The notes under the pieces are model-generated. The model saw only the letters and a program-made list of their open reading frames with translations. It was not told the origin of the DNA and ran no database searches. DNA of 34,695 nucleotides, taken from assembly GCA_014378525.1 (NCBI GenBank), contig JACMNL010000064.1, positions 1-34,695 of the forward strand, given 5' to 3'. The stretch comes from Bacteriovorax sp. (GTDB lineage Bacteria; Bdellovibrionota; Bacteriovoracia; Bacteriovoracales; Bacteriovoracaceae). Below are positions 8,478 to 17,877 of the stretch, in pieces. Within the stretch, counting starts at the first letter, position 1; every line of letters begins with the position of its first letter. Both the position numbers and the translations under genes were made by a program.

Positions 8478-9581
8478 ATGAGAATTATTCATGTGGCCCA
8501 ATTCCTGGGAATTGGCGGACTGGAAAAAATTGTTTTTCACTTAGCACTTGAGCAACAGCGACGTGGTCATAACGTAGAAATATATATCTACGATTATGAA
8601 CGCACTTGGGTGGAGTATTTTAGAAAAAGCGGCCTGACTGTCATTACGCCCAAACTTAAAAAACCTGGCTATGATATTGAGCTTTTACAACGGATGAATG
8701 TTGATTTATTTTCTGCTGATGTCATACACAGTCACGATTTAAATCCATTAATGTATCTCGGTCCTCTTTCATTGTGGAAACGCTTAACATTCCAGAAGAG
8801 ACCCAAGCTTATTCACACTACGCATGGTCTTGATCATGTTGATAACTATCCGCGTGGAAAACTTTATCAAAAAATCTTTGCGCGTCTTGCTGACACGATG
8901 ATTGGTGTTAGTGAGAAGATTGGAAAATTTTATCTGGAAGATATTAAATTAAATCCAAAAAAAGTAGTTGTTATCCCCAATGGGATTTCGACATACCCAG
9001 GCATCATTACAGATCAGATGAGGGCAGAAAAAAAAGCATGGATTGCAGAGAGACATGGTCTCGATGTGAATCGTCCGGTTATTCTTTCACTCTCTCGTGT
9101 AGTACCTCTTAAAGACCAAAAATTTTTAATGCTGGCATTAAAGCAACGTCCTGATTATCAATTAATTATTGCAGGCCCTCCCAGCGACCAGACCTATTAC
9201 GATGAACTAAAAACTCTGGAAGATAAAAATATTAAACTCATAGGTTCGCAGGAACTGGTACTCGAATACAACATGGGTTGTGATATGTATGTGACGGCTT
9301 CAACACACGAAGGAATTCCAGTGGCGGTGCTCGAAGCACTGGCCGTTGAAACTCCATGTTTGATGAGTGAAATTCCCGGCCATATGACTCTTTTGAAATA
9401 TGGATCATTCTTCAAGACATTCGCACTGAATGATACTGAAGGATTTTTAAAAAAATTTGATAAAATGTTTGCGGATCAACAAGGAACTATCTCTGACGCG
9501 AAAAAAGCTCGTGGCCTGGTCGAAGATCATTATTCGGTTAAAACAATGGTTAATAAATATTTGCAGGTATATGAATCATGA
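8478..9581 (+). CDS. Family 4 glycosyltransferase
   Basis: A retaining GT-B glycosyltransferase of family 4 that would add one sugar to the lipid-linked repeat unit at the cytoplasmic face of the inner membrane. The N terminus has the GIGGLEK loop typical of this group (about residues 12-18), and the C-terminal half carries EGIPVAVLEALAVETP with the E-x7-E nucleotide-sugar binding motif near 275-290. The 367-aa length is normal. There is no evident Shine-Dalgarno sequence before the ATG. The stop overlaps the flippase start (ATGA at 9578-9581), so the two are translationally coupled. Donor and acceptor cannot be read from the sequence. Confidence 0.88.
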   Translation: MRIIHVAQFLGIGGLEKIVFHLALEQQRRGHNVEIYIYDYERTWVEYFRKSGLTVITPKLKKPGYDIELLQRMNVDLFSADVIHSHDLNPLMYLGPLSLWKRLTFQKRPKLIHTTHGLDHVDNYPRGKLYQKIFARLADTMIGVSEKIGKFYLEDIKLNPKKVVVIPNGISTYPGIITDQMRAEKKAWIAERHGLDVNRPVILSLSRVVPLKDQKFLMLALKQRPDYQLIIAGPPSDQTYYDELKTLEDKNIKLIGSQELVLEYNMGCDMYVTASTHEGIPVAVLEALAVETPCLMSEIPGHMTLLKYGSFFKTFALNDTEGFLKKFDKMFADQQGTISDAKKARGLVEDHYSVKTMVNKYLQVYES

Positions 9582-11011
9582 TCGGTCTACATAAACTCAA
9601 AGAAGGTCACTGGCCGGTTTATCTTATCAGTATGGTCTCGGCCATCACTAATCTCTTCCTTCCGGTTGCACTGGTGAGAATTTTAGATCCGGTTGATATC
9701 GGTATTTATAAAATCTTTTTCCTCTATGCTCAATCAATCACATTTCTATCTTTAACCGGCGGGCCGCTTTACAGCGTGTACTACTGGATTGGTAAAAAAG
9801 AAAATGCTTCAATGTATATTGAACATGCATGGGTATTAAGTTTTGTTTTAAGTATTGTGAGTGCGGCAGTTGGATTACTTTTTTCAAGACCGCTATCTCA
9901 TGTTATCTCAATAACAGAAACGCAGACTATTCTTCTTCTTTTATCTGCGATCACTGCTGCCCCTGCTTCCTTCTACGGTGAATACTTAATTGCCAAAGGT
10001 AAAAGGATCAATGGAAGTTTATTCAACAGCGGCTTTGAGATTTTAAAAGGTGTCATAATCGTAGGCCTGGTTTATGTCACAAAACATATCAATGCTGCTT
10101 TCATCGGTTTCACCGTTTTATTCCTTGTAAAACTTCTTCTTGCGGCTTCATTGGGAAAAAAAGAAAAAGTACTTACTTTCAATATTAAGAAAGAAAGACT
10201 TATGGAAGTGTGGAAGTACTGCGCTCCTATTTCTATAGCAGGTGTTTTAAGTTTCTTCCTGGAAAAAGTTGACATGATTCTTTTATCATCCCAACTTAGC
10301 CCACAAAGCTTCGCGTTCTACTCAATGGGATGTCTCGGAATACCTCCACTTTATATTTTAGAGATGTCGATTCAAAAAGTACTGGTTCCTGCACTATCTA
10401 TTTCCTATCACGCCGGTGACAAACTCAGTATGGTTCAGCATTACCGAAAAGCACAAAGTGATATTGCTTATCTGATGATACCAGCGGTTTTTGGACTGAT
10501 TATTTTTAACAGACCGATCATTGAAATTCTTTTCACTTCCCAATACATGGACTCAGCCGTTTACTTAAAAGTTTTCGCAATTACATATCTGGCATACATT
10601 ATTCCTCACGATGCAATTCCTCGTGCGACAGGACAGACTGGTTGGGTCTTAAAAATGTATTGCATCTTAACTCCACTATCTCTTCTAGTAGTGTACGTTT
10701 GCGCGGGACAATGGGGAGCAATGGGTGCACTTATTTCATCAATGGTTTTCTTTTACCTTCCGAAAATTCCAGGGCTCATCTATTCATCACGAATTACAGG
10801 ATACGGGGCAAAAGATTTAATTGCATGGAGAGGACTGGGACTATTCACAGCGATTAATGCAGTCTTAACAGTTGGTACTTATGCTGGAAGACATTTTTTT
10901 ACGACTGAAAAAATGTGGTTTCTGGTTTTAGCTCCTATTTATGCAGCACTATATCTGGGACTGGTAAATATCATCAAGCACTTTAAGGTAAAGCATGAAA
11001 TCCAAAACTAA
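9578..11011 (+). CDS. Wzx-like polysaccharide flippase (MOP superfamily)
   Basis: A 477-aa protein with about 12-14 hydrophobic segments spread along its length, typical of oligosaccharide flippases (RfbX/Wzx) that move undecaprenyl-linked repeat units across the inner membrane. N-terminal features such as NLFLPVALVRILDP and the charged loops between helices fit the family. It overlaps its upstream GT4 by 4 bases and its downstream GT4 by 17 bases, so the three genes form one tight operon. The pairing with a Wzy-like gene at 14474-15931 and a Wzz-like gene at 15947-17191 supports a Wzy-dependent pathway. Repeat-unit specificity is unknown. Confidence 0.88.
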   Translation: MIGLHKLKEGHWPVYLISMVSAITNLFLPVALVRILDPVDIGIYKIFFLYAQSITFLSLTGGPLYSVYYWIGKKENASMYIEHAWVLSFVLSIVSAAVGLLFSRPLSHVISITETQTILLLLSAITAAPASFYGEYLIAKGKRINGSLFNSGFEILKGVIIVGLVYVTKHINAAFIGFTVLFLVKLLLAASLGKKEKVLTFNIKKERLMEVWKYCAPISIAGVLSFFLEKVDMILLSSQLSPQSFAFYSMGCLGIPPLYILEMSIQKVLVPALSISYHAGDKLSMVQHYRKAQSDIAYLMIPAVFGLIIFNRPIIEILFTSQYMDSAVYLKVFAITYLAYIIPHDAIPRATGQTGWVLKMYCILTPLSLLVVYVCAGQWGAMGALISSMVFFYLPKIPGLIYSSRITGYGAKDLIAWRGLGLFTAINAVLTVGTYAGRHFFTTEKMWFLVLAPIYAALYLGLVNIIKHFKVKHEIQN

Positions 11012-12116
11012 TTACAGACCAGTATTGGTACTGGCCCCCGGTGTTCTTGCAGGTGCAGAAAAAGTTGTACTGACCGGGATCAATTCACTTTATGATATGG
11101 GAGTAAAACCTCTCATGGTTATCATCAAGGAAACGCGCGTACCTGAACTTGCTTATGATTTTCAAAAAGCTCTTCCTTCACATATTGAAAGTGTCATTAT
11201 CGATTCAACCAAAGCTCTCGATTTAAATCTTCCAAAAAGATTAAAGGAAGTTTTAAAAAAAGAAACTCTTCCCTTGGTGCTTCATAGTCATGGTTTTAAA
11301 GCTCTTATTGCCTGTTATTTGGCAAAAGGGAAAACTCCTCACCTTCACACTCATCATGGAAATACCGGGCATACATTGAAAGTAAGAATCTATGAGAAGA
11401 TTGCAATGATGACGATGAAAAAATGCAATGAAGTCATCGCAGTTTCAATCAAGATGAAAGATGAACTGACACAGCTTTTGAAGCCGTATAGTAAAATTAC
11501 GGTTGTCGAAAATATGCTTTCACTCAGTAATGCTCCGAAAATCAGAAAAGAAAGAAGCAATCAAACTGAATTCAGCAATGATGTCATTAAACTTATTTAT
11601 GTGGGCAGATTAAGTCCGGAAAAAGGATTGATGCCTTTTCTGGAATGCCTTTCTAGATTCCCGCTCAAGGAACGTTTTCATTTAACTGTTCTTGGTGATG
11701 GCGTTGAAAGAGCAGAGGTGGAAAATTTTATTCAGGTAAATAATTTATCATCTCTGGTTACCATGCACGGATTTGTAACTGATCCTTCTGAATTTTTTAT
11801 CGCTCCGGACATTCTTATCATGCCTAGCTTGAGGGAAGGTCTGCCAATGACATTGATTGAAGCCCTGGCCTCAGGTATTCCGGTCATTGCCAATGACGTT
11901 GGAGCGATTGCGAGTTTAGTGACTAACGGTCACAACGGATATTTTTCGAAAGGGTTTTCGACTGAAAACTGGACTGAAGTTTTGAATATGACACTTGAAA
12001 CTTACAAGCACTGGAAGCAGAATGCGACGAATGAAGCCGTAGCATTGGAAGAGCGCTTCAGCGCTAAACTCTGGGCACAAAGAACAATAGTGTTATTTGA
12101 ATCAAATCTTAACTGA
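10995..12116 (+). CDS. Family 4 glycosyltransferase
   Basis: A second GT-B family 4 enzyme in the plus-strand operon, 373 aa. The N terminus shows LAPGVLAGAEKVV, the acceptor-side loop. The donor-binding half has YVGRLSPEKGL near 200 and EGLPMTLIEALASGIPVIA near 285, the E-x7-E region. Its ATG lies inside the 3' end of the flippase gene (17-base overlap), preceded by AAGG. Its last 15 bases overlap the 3' end of the converging GT4 gene at 12102-13307, so the two exopolysaccharide arms meet without a terminator between them. The sugar transferred cannot be inferred. Confidence 0.88.
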   Translation: MKSKTNYRPVLVLAPGVLAGAEKVVLTGINSLYDMGVKPLMVIIKETRVPELAYDFQKALPSHIESVIIDSTKALDLNLPKRLKEVLKKETLPLVLHSHGFKALIACYLAKGKTPHLHTHHGNTGHTLKVRIYEKIAMMTMKKCNEVIAVSIKMKDELTQLLKPYSKITVVENMLSLSNAPKIRKERSNQTEFSNDVIKLIYVGRLSPEKGLMPFLECLSRFPLKERFHLTVLGDGVERAEVENFIQVNNLSSLVTMHGFVTDPSEFFIAPDILIMPSLREGLPMTLIEALASGIPVIANDVGAIASLVTNGHNGYFSKGFSTENWTEVLNMTLETYKHWKQNATNEAVALEERFSAKLWAQRTIVLFESNLN

Positions 12117-13307
12117 AGAAAAAGCTTTTTCACCAATTGAATCGGGAGAATACATTTTTTCTAGTTCGATAAAGGCAGCTTGGGCCATTTTCTGGCCGTG
12201 AGCTCTATCAAGAATACTTAAAACTTTTACCCATTCTTCTTTTGTTTCAGCATGGAAAAAATCCTTCAGACCACTTCCCTGCACTCCCATATCTGTCGAG
12301 ATGATAGGAACACCTTTTGAAATACTTTCGATAACTTTAATTCTTGTTCCAGAGCCGTAACGAATCGGGATCACACTGAAGTCACAATTGGCGTAAACAG
12401 CATCAAGATCTTTGGCGAAACCGATAAATTTAATTCCCGGTTGTTTGAACAATTCTGTTCCCCAACTTGAGTCCCCGCTTCCGACAATTTGAAGTTCCAG
12501 TTTTTCTGAATCGACATGAGGCCATACATCTTCAAGGAACCACTTTAGTCCGTCCTTGTTAGGTGCCCAGTCCATTTTTCCCAGAAATAAAAGTTTGATT
12601 CGGTCGTTTTTTGAAACAAGTTTTTCAGAAGTCGATCTCTTGAATTCCAGACCAACAGGAATGTAGATTAGTTTTTTGTCATCACCATTTAAAAGTTCTT
12701 TATAACGTTTTAAATCTTCTTCAGCGATATTCCATGTACGTTCTGACCTGTTAATAAGGTTAGCTTCCAGATCAAGCATCTTTTTTCCCTGCCATAACAG
12801 CAGATTCTGGACAATCTTATTTCCGGTTTTACTAGCAGCCGTTGACCACAAATCACCTTCAACATTGTGAGCTCTGTAGGCCACTGGAATATTTTTAAAT
12901 TCCTTCATGTCCATAAAAGCAGTGTAAGGATGGATACCGTCAAAAACGATCAAATCATATTTTCTGTGTTTTAAGACCTGGCGGACTTCTTTTTTCATTT
13001 TATCAGTATGAAAATATCCGGTTGTCACCGGAAGATGAGGTGCTTTTACAAAGTTGATGGAAAGGAAAAATAATTTTTTCAGGATATTTTTGTAAGAAGG
13101 TCTTTTGAAAAAATAAACGTTCGTCGGGTTAAAATCTTTATTGTAGTGAGAAATATGAAGCTCATCTGAATCTTCTTCATTAAAGATCATGATATCCATT
13201 TCATTGAAGTGCGGTCTAACCGATTTTAACAGGGCCTGATTTGCAACTCGTGCTCCGTCTCTGACCGGAAAAATTCCTTTAGGAACAACCCACAAACATC
13301 TTTTCAT
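12102..13307 (-). CDS. Family 4 glycosyltransferase
   Basis: A 401-aa GT-B glycosyltransferase of the GT4-like group. Evidence includes the N-terminal PVRDGARVANQALL segment, a RAHNVE motif mid-protein, the domain-linker segment LFLGKMDWAPNKDG, and GSGTRIKVIESISKGVPIIST near the C terminus with the donor-binding glutamate. A GGAAG element precedes the ATG by 4-5 nt. It is the last gene of the minus-strand exopolysaccharide operon that begins at galE or the CpsD-like gene, following the GT2 gene by 18 bases. It probably adds a sugar to the repeat unit; the sugar is unknown. Confidence 0.85.
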   Translation of the reverse strand: MKRCLWVVPKGIFPVRDGARVANQALLKSVRPHFNEMDIMIFNEEDSDELHISHYNKDFNPTNVYFFKRPSYKNILKKLFFLSINFVKAPHLPVTTGYFHTDKMKKEVRQVLKHRKYDLIVFDGIHPYTAFMDMKEFKNIPVAYRAHNVEGDLWSTAASKTGNKIVQNLLLWQGKKMLDLEANLINRSERTWNIAEEDLKRYKELLNGDDKKLIYIPVGLEFKRSTSEKLVSKNDRIKLLFLGKMDWAPNKDGLKWFLEDVWPHVDSEKLELQIVGSGDSSWGTELFKQPGIKFIGFAKDLDAVYANCDFSVIPIRYGSGTRIKVIESISKGVPIISTDMGVQGSGLKDFFHAETKEEWVKVLSILDRAHGQKMAQAAFIELEKMYSPDSIGEKAFSSVKI

Positions 13308-13325
13308 ATTACTTCCAATAATTTT

Positions 13326-14477
13326 TTAGTAAACGTTGGTTTCCCATGTCGCTTCGAGATCAGTCGTAAGAGTCAGGTAAAGTGCTCTTAAACTGGCAGT
13401 GTTAATGATTACGAAGTAAGTAGGAATTGAAACAATTTTGCCTAGAATTCCCGGTGGCTTCCACAACATGCCCAACAAAGCAGCAGCATAACAAAGAAAC
13501 TGTGCGACCATTAAAATATCAGCAACCATGTTGTGGTTCATGATGAATGAAGCAAGATTTGCAATGAATAGAAAAAAAAGAAAAATCGGCATCAGCCATC
13601 TTAAAACTTTATGTCCAAAAAGCTGAAAGAATACAAAACTGTGTTTTTTAAAAGTCAGTCTTCTTGAAGCGTAAATAAAACCTTTCATACCACCACGGAT
13701 AACTCTCACTCTCATACTGAATTCCTGAGAAGGTTTTTGAGTTGTACGTTCATATGAAACAGCTTCTTCTTCATAAACAATACGATAGTCCTGAGCGACA
13801 ATCATAAGTGGTTCAGTAAAATCTTCGATAATATTTGGAGGAAGAACGTGATAAAGATTTCTTCTGAAAGCATTGATACAACCAACTGCACCCGTAAGAG
13901 TGAAAAGCCTGCTTTGTGCTTTTTTAATCATCTTTTCGTAGTTCCAGTAAAGTTTGGTCGCAAGTCCCATTGAGCCCTGGCCTTTATCGAAATATTTTAA
14001 ATTACCACTAACCATTCCGACAGTAGGGTCCGCAAAATTTCTTACCAGTTTCTGGATCGCATCTTTTTCATAAACAGCTGTGGCATCAGAAAAAACAATA
14101 ATTTCTTTTCTCATAGCAAGCACGGCCTGGTTTCTCGCTTCCGTTTTGCCAACACGTCCTTCAACTCTGAAAAGTCTGATGCCACTGGAAGCATAACTCT
14201 TTACGATCTCATCTGTTTTATCAGTAGATCCGTCAGAGACAACAACGATTTCCATCTTATCTTTTGGATAAGTAAGTTCCAGTGAATTTTTTATTTTTTC
14301 AGCGATTGTATCTTCTTCGTTGTAGGCAGCAATAAGAAGAGAAACTTCCGGCAGATACTGGTCATTTTTTAAAACTTTATGACGGGAAAAAAGTGATAAG
14401 AAAATTAACGTAAGTGGATAACCAAAATACGAATAAAACATAATGATAAGTAAAACTATAATACACGCATCCATCAT
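13326..14477 (-). CDS. Membrane-bound family 2 glycosyltransferase
   Basis: A processive-like GT-A family 2 enzyme anchored in the inner membrane, 383 aa. An N-terminal helix (about 5-28) precedes the catalytic domain with SLLIAAYNEEDTI near 46 and VVVSDGSTDKTDE near 78. The metal-binding region is SDATAVY, the catalytic-base region is IIEDFTEP, and the acceptor-site arginines lie in RVRVIRGG. Three or four C-terminal helices follow (about 285-370). Its ATG overlaps the stop of the Wzy-like gene (ATGA at 14474-14477), so the two are coupled. The architecture matches glycosyltransferases that add a sugar to a lipid carrier or a growing polymer; which of these applies cannot be told from sequence. 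Confidence 0.88.
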   Translation of the reverse strand: MMDACIIVLLIIMFYSYFGYPLTLIFLSLFSRHKVLKNDQYLPEVSLLIAAYNEEDTIAEKIKNSLELTYPKDKMEIVVVSDGSTDKTDEIVKSYASSGIRLFRVEGRVGKTEARNQAVLAMRKEIIVFSDATAVYEKDAIQKLVRNFADPTVGMVSGNLKYFDKGQGSMGLATKLYWNYEKMIKKAQSRLFTLTGAVGCINAFRRNLYHVLPPNIIEDFTEPLMIVAQDYRIVYEEEAVSYERTTQKPSQEFSMRVRVIRGGMKGFIYASRRLTFKKHSFVFFQLFGHKVLRWLMPIFLFFLFIANLASFIMNHNMVADILMVAQFLCYAAALLGMLWKPPGILGKIVSIPTYFVIINTASLRALYLTLTTDLEATWETNVY

Positions 14478-15931
14478 AAACCCTTAGCGTAGACAGCACC
14501 TTCCAGACCTTTCGTCGGAATTACTTCTTCATTCTTCATGTAAAATTGCCCGGCGGCAACAGTCATCCCCAATAAAATATAAGGGTACAACATATAGGTG
14601 TGCGATAAAAATGTTATGGCTGTTCCATAGGACAGCATGCCGAGTAAAAATTCAGGATGCTCTACCCGCATGGCCCAGGCAGATTTCAAAGAGAAGACCC
14701 AGATACCTACATAAAAAATAAATCCTACAATTCCAGTTTCTGCTAAAGCTAAAAGCCATGTAGAGTGTGCAGTTTTATGTTTCCCTTCTGATCCAACATG
14801 TCCATCTGTATAAGTCATCAGGTTCAATGGAAATCCATCGTATCCCACTCCAAACAATGGATGTCTTATACCCATGTTAATCGCAGCTCCCCAATAAATT
14901 TTTCTGTTATTAGTCGAACCTTCAATGTCACCGGCATCTCTTTTGATAAGAGACATGGCACCAAAGCTCAAGCACATTCCGACTACAACGAGCATTGAGG
15001 CCATTTTTTTATTAGTGGCCTGAAGCCAGAACCATGCAATCGCCAGCATCCCTACTCCGAGAATCGCTCCGCGGGATCTCGACTGCCAGATCAGGAAAAA
15101 ATAAAATGAGAAGAAAATTGCACCAACAGCATACCTTAGTACTTTAGAAGTGAGACCTTTCACGAAAGCAAGTGTGAAAGGAATAACCAGAATCATGATG
15201 GCAGCAATGTCGTTGGAATTTTCCAGAATACCAATCCCGGTCATACGATCACCGTCTGAAACAATTCCAAGGACAATTGTATTATAAAAAGACATTAGAG
15301 CTTTTTCAGTTATTCCCAGGACAAGGGCCGATTGAATGGGAAGAATAAATTCTTTTTTATCAACTACGTTTACGATTAGAAAATAAACGATAATCCCTTT
15401 AATGAAAATTTCGTTGTAGTTTATTAAGGCACCGACCAGCTGGCCGGAAGGAATGATCGAAAAGAAAGTCCATACTGCAAAAAACAGAACCATGGCAGAG
15501 GCCATGTTCCATTGAAAATAATATCTTCTTCTGATAATTTTATGGCAGATGAAACTCAGAAAACATAAAATAAAAATATCACGTGGCATACCGGCCATCA
15601 TCTGGTCTTTCATGATTTCCCATGGACGAGAGATCAGAAGAAAAATAAAAAATGAAACGGCGTACTTGGGATCGTAAATGGAAAGTGTAATGAGAAGTGC
15701 AAATACCAGAGGAAGGACGACTCCGCCTCCGATCCATTCATATAACAGAAGCCCGTAAAGGCCGATGAATAATCCGATCAAAAGCGGGGCAATAACTTTC
15801 AGTGAAACTTTATCTAAACGGTCAAAAGTTTTTGCGGCCTGGTCTCTCCATGCAAAATACATGAAAAAAAGACAAAGAGTCGATATGATAAACTGATGAA
15901 GCGTAAATAAAAAGTCATCGCCTGCAATCAT
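14474..15931 (-). CDS. O-antigen polymerase/ligase family membrane protein (Wzy/WaaL-like)
   Basis: A 485-aa protein with about 11-12 transmembrane segments and a large periplasmic loop late in the protein. The loop carries GVGYDGFP, then KHKTAHSTWLLALAETGIVG, matching the Wzy_C signature with its conserved His and downstream Glu/Gly. Such enzymes polymerise repeat units or transfer polymer onto a lipid or protein acceptor in the periplasm. Its setting between a Wzz-like gene (16 bases upstream) and a GT2 gene favours the polymerase role, but ligases and O-glycosylation enzymes share the domain. No strong Shine-Dalgarno sequence precedes the ATG. Confidence 0.82.
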   Translation of the reverse strand: MIAGDDFLFTLHQFIISTLCLFFMYFAWRDQAAKTFDRLDKVSLKVIAPLLIGLFIGLYGLLLYEWIGGGVVLPLVFALLITLSIYDPKYAVSFFIFLLISRPWEIMKDQMMAGMPRDIFILCFLSFICHKIIRRRYYFQWNMASAMVLFFAVWTFFSIIPSGQLVGALINYNEIFIKGIIVYFLIVNVVDKKEFILPIQSALVLGITEKALMSFYNTIVLGIVSDGDRMTGIGILENSNDIAAIMILVIPFTLAFVKGLTSKVLRYAVGAIFFSFYFFLIWQSRSRGAILGVGMLAIAWFWLQATNKKMASMLVVVGMCLSFGAMSLIKRDAGDIEGSTNNRKIYWGAAINMGIRHPLFGVGYDGFPLNLMTYTDGHVGSEGKHKTAHSTWLLALAETGIVGFIFYVGIWVFSLKSAWAMRVEHPEFLLGMLSYGTAITFLSHTYMLYPYILLGMTVAAGQFYMKNEEVIPTKGLEGAVYAKGL

Positions 15932-15946
15932 GTTTTCTACCGCGGT

Positions 15947-17191
15947 TTAAGCATTTTCGATTTTCTGTAAAGTAATTCTAGCAGAAGGTGACTTATCTTC
16001 AAGCATCTTCTTTTCTTCCCAAACGATCGCTTTATTTGTCATTAAACCAGCTTCTTCAATATGAGGCATAGAACCGAAGTATTCACCTTTAAGATCTTTT
16101 GCCATCATTCTTGCTCTTTCTACCGGCGTATATTGCATGATTTCTTTGTAAAAAACATAACCGAAGCAGAAGATCAGTCCAAGCATGAATCCCAGAGATG
16201 CAAAAAGTCTTTTCTTAGGAAATAATGGTGAGTTTGGAATTTGTGGAGCTTCAATGACTCCGATGTATCCCGGTAAACTTTTTCTTTCGATATCAAGGGC
16301 AACGTTAATGTCATTAAACTTTGTATAAAGTTTTGCAGTTATTGACTGGGAAATTTCTTTATCACCGGCCATAAGAAGTGGAGCGTCTGTATATTCCATA
16401 TCTTCTCTGTCAGCAGTTTCTTTAGCTGCTGCCTTTGCCGCAGGTGTTCCTTCTACATCCTTTAACCAGTTTTCAATTGTAGCTTTTCTTTGCTCAAGCT
16501 TTACAATCCGAGGGTGGTGTACGTTGAACTGCATTCTTAAAGCAGCAAGGTCAGAATTAATTTTTAAAATTTCAGATCTTAAAACATCAGGATTCTTTGA
16601 GGCAAGAGCGTTAGCAGAAATTGAATCATCTGTAATTTGTTTTGTTACGTTAGCTGACTCAAGTTTTTTCTGAATCGTTTTCTTTGCATTTTCTATTGTC
16701 TCGATTCTTGTATTAATGAAAGTTGCTCTTACAGCATCAAGAACTTTTTTAGTCACTTCGAAAGTTACAATCGGGTCACCATGAGAAAAAGATACTTTAT
16801 AAGACTGGCCACCAGTAGAGAAAAGTTCAAAGCGGTCTCGCAATTGTTCGCGGGCCTTTGAAAGCTGTTCAGGTGAAATGTTTTTTTTATAAATATTAAA
16901 TTCATTCCCGATCTGGTCGATAAATTCATCATTAAGAGTTTCTTTTACCATTGAATCAGTTGTCTGAGTCATTTCAGCAATCGAGTTCATTCCCGGAATG
17001 ACGTCCTGGATAAGGGCGTTTTTAAAATACTTAGAGTAGATGTTTAACTCGAATTCTGATCTGTATGTCTTTGGCAGAATGAAACTCAACTGCACAAGAC
17101 ACAGAATCGACACGACCATAATAATTGCCATCGGTTTTTTATAAAAAACTAAAAGGCTTAAAAAATCTCTAATATAAATTTTTTCTTTCAT
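15947..17191 (-). CDS. Polysaccharide chain-length determinant (Wzz/PCP-2 type, kinase-less)
   Basis: A 414-aa polysaccharide co-polymerase in the inner membrane. It has a transmembrane helix near 19-40, a long periplasmic region rich in charged helices (about 45-320, including an HPRIVKLEQRK coiled-coil stretch), a Pro-rich PQIPNSPLFPKKR segment and a second helix near 330-350, followed by a cytoplasmic tail of about 65 residues. It sets polymer length and, with an outer-membrane Wza protein, forms the export conduit. It lies 5 bases downstream of the CpsD-like ATPase gene, so the usual Wzc fusion of co-polymerase and kinase is split here into two genes. There is no clear Shine-Dalgarno sequence, suggesting coupling. 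Confidence 0.85.
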   Translation of the reverse strand: MKEKIYIRDFLSLLVFYKKPMAIIMVVSILCLVQLSFILPKTYRSEFELNIYSKYFKNALIQDVIPGMNSIAEMTQTTDSMVKETLNDEFIDQIGNEFNIYKKNISPEQLSKAREQLRDRFELFSTGGQSYKVSFSHGDPIVTFEVTKKVLDAVRATFINTRIETIENAKKTIQKKLESANVTKQITDDSISANALASKNPDVLRSEILKINSDLAALRMQFNVHHPRIVKLEQRKATIENWLKDVEGTPAAKAAAKETADREDMEYTDAPLLMAGDKEISQSITAKLYTKFNDINVALDIERKSLPGYIGVIEAPQIPNSPLFPKKRLFASLGFMLGLIFCFGYVFYKEIMQYTPVERARMMAKDLKGEYFGSMPHIEEAGLMTNKAIVWEEKKMLEDKSPSARITLQKIENA

Positions 17192-17196
17192 AATAA

Positions 17197-17784
17197 TTAT
17201 TTGTTAAAAACAACTCCTAAAACTTCTTTTCTATTTTGTTCAAGTTCCAGCTGCAGTTTGCTTCCCGTTGTTCTACCGAAAGATTTTTCTGTGCTTACAA
17301 TAATATTTGAGTGAGTGCTTACTCGAAGAGCTGTATCACCAGGAGTAACACTGTTCATTGTATCAACAATAACCATGTCGTATTGTGTAGAAAAACTATT
17401 GATCATCTGATTGGCGTAAAGACCATCATAAGCAGTCTTAAGCCAGTTCATATCGATATTTTTTAGTCTGAAAATATCAAAGTTAAACGGATGGCCTTTA
17501 ATGATTCCATCCTGAGTTTTTTCTTTTTCGAAGGAATTCAAATATTGATTTAAAAGCGGATCACCGTCCGGGTTTAAATCAATTAGTAAAATTTTAAAAT
17601 TGTAGACTTCACTTAAACCGCGGGCAATAAGCATGGCGATTGTCGTCTTGCCTTCAGAGCGGTTTTCGCTAATTACGCTAAGAGAACGCAACCCTTTTGT
17701 TGTGTGCTTAAAATGAATACGCTGAATAAGTGAGCTGATCGGATCTACTTCCCAAACTGAAGCCGCTCTTGGTCCATTTGTCAT
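17197..17784 (-). CDS. CpsD/CapB-like P-loop ATPase lacking a tyrosine cluster
   Basis: A 195-aa cytoplasmic P-loop ATPase related to bacterial tyrosine kinases (CpsD, CapB, Wzc C-terminal domain). The Walker A is SENRSEGKTT near 42-51, the Walker A' is ILLIDLNPD near 73-81, and the Walker B is MVIVDT near 138-143. Family members normally run to about 220-240 residues and end in several tyrosines that are autophosphorylated. This protein ends at GVVFNK with no tyrosine-rich tail, so it may regulate export through ATP binding without tail phosphorylation. AGGG lies 7 nt before the ATG. It is the partner of the adjacent Wzz-like protein and the probable first gene of the operon after galE. Confidence 0.8.
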   Translation of the reverse strand: MTNGPRAASVWEVDPISSLIQRIHFKHTTKGLRSLSVISENRSEGKTTIAMLIARGLSEVYNFKILLIDLNPDGDPLLNQYLNSFEKEKTQDGIIKGHPFNFDIFRLKNIDMNWLKTAYDGLYANQMINSFSTQYDMVIVDTMNSVTPGDTALRVSTHSNIIVSTEKSFGRTTGSKLQLELEQNRKEVLGVVFNK

Positions 17785-17877
17785 TACGACACCCTATTAA
17801 AAATTACACCTATAATTATGATCATATATCAGATGGGTTTACCCATTTCCAGTGCCAGTGTAAAAAGTTCAGCTGCA

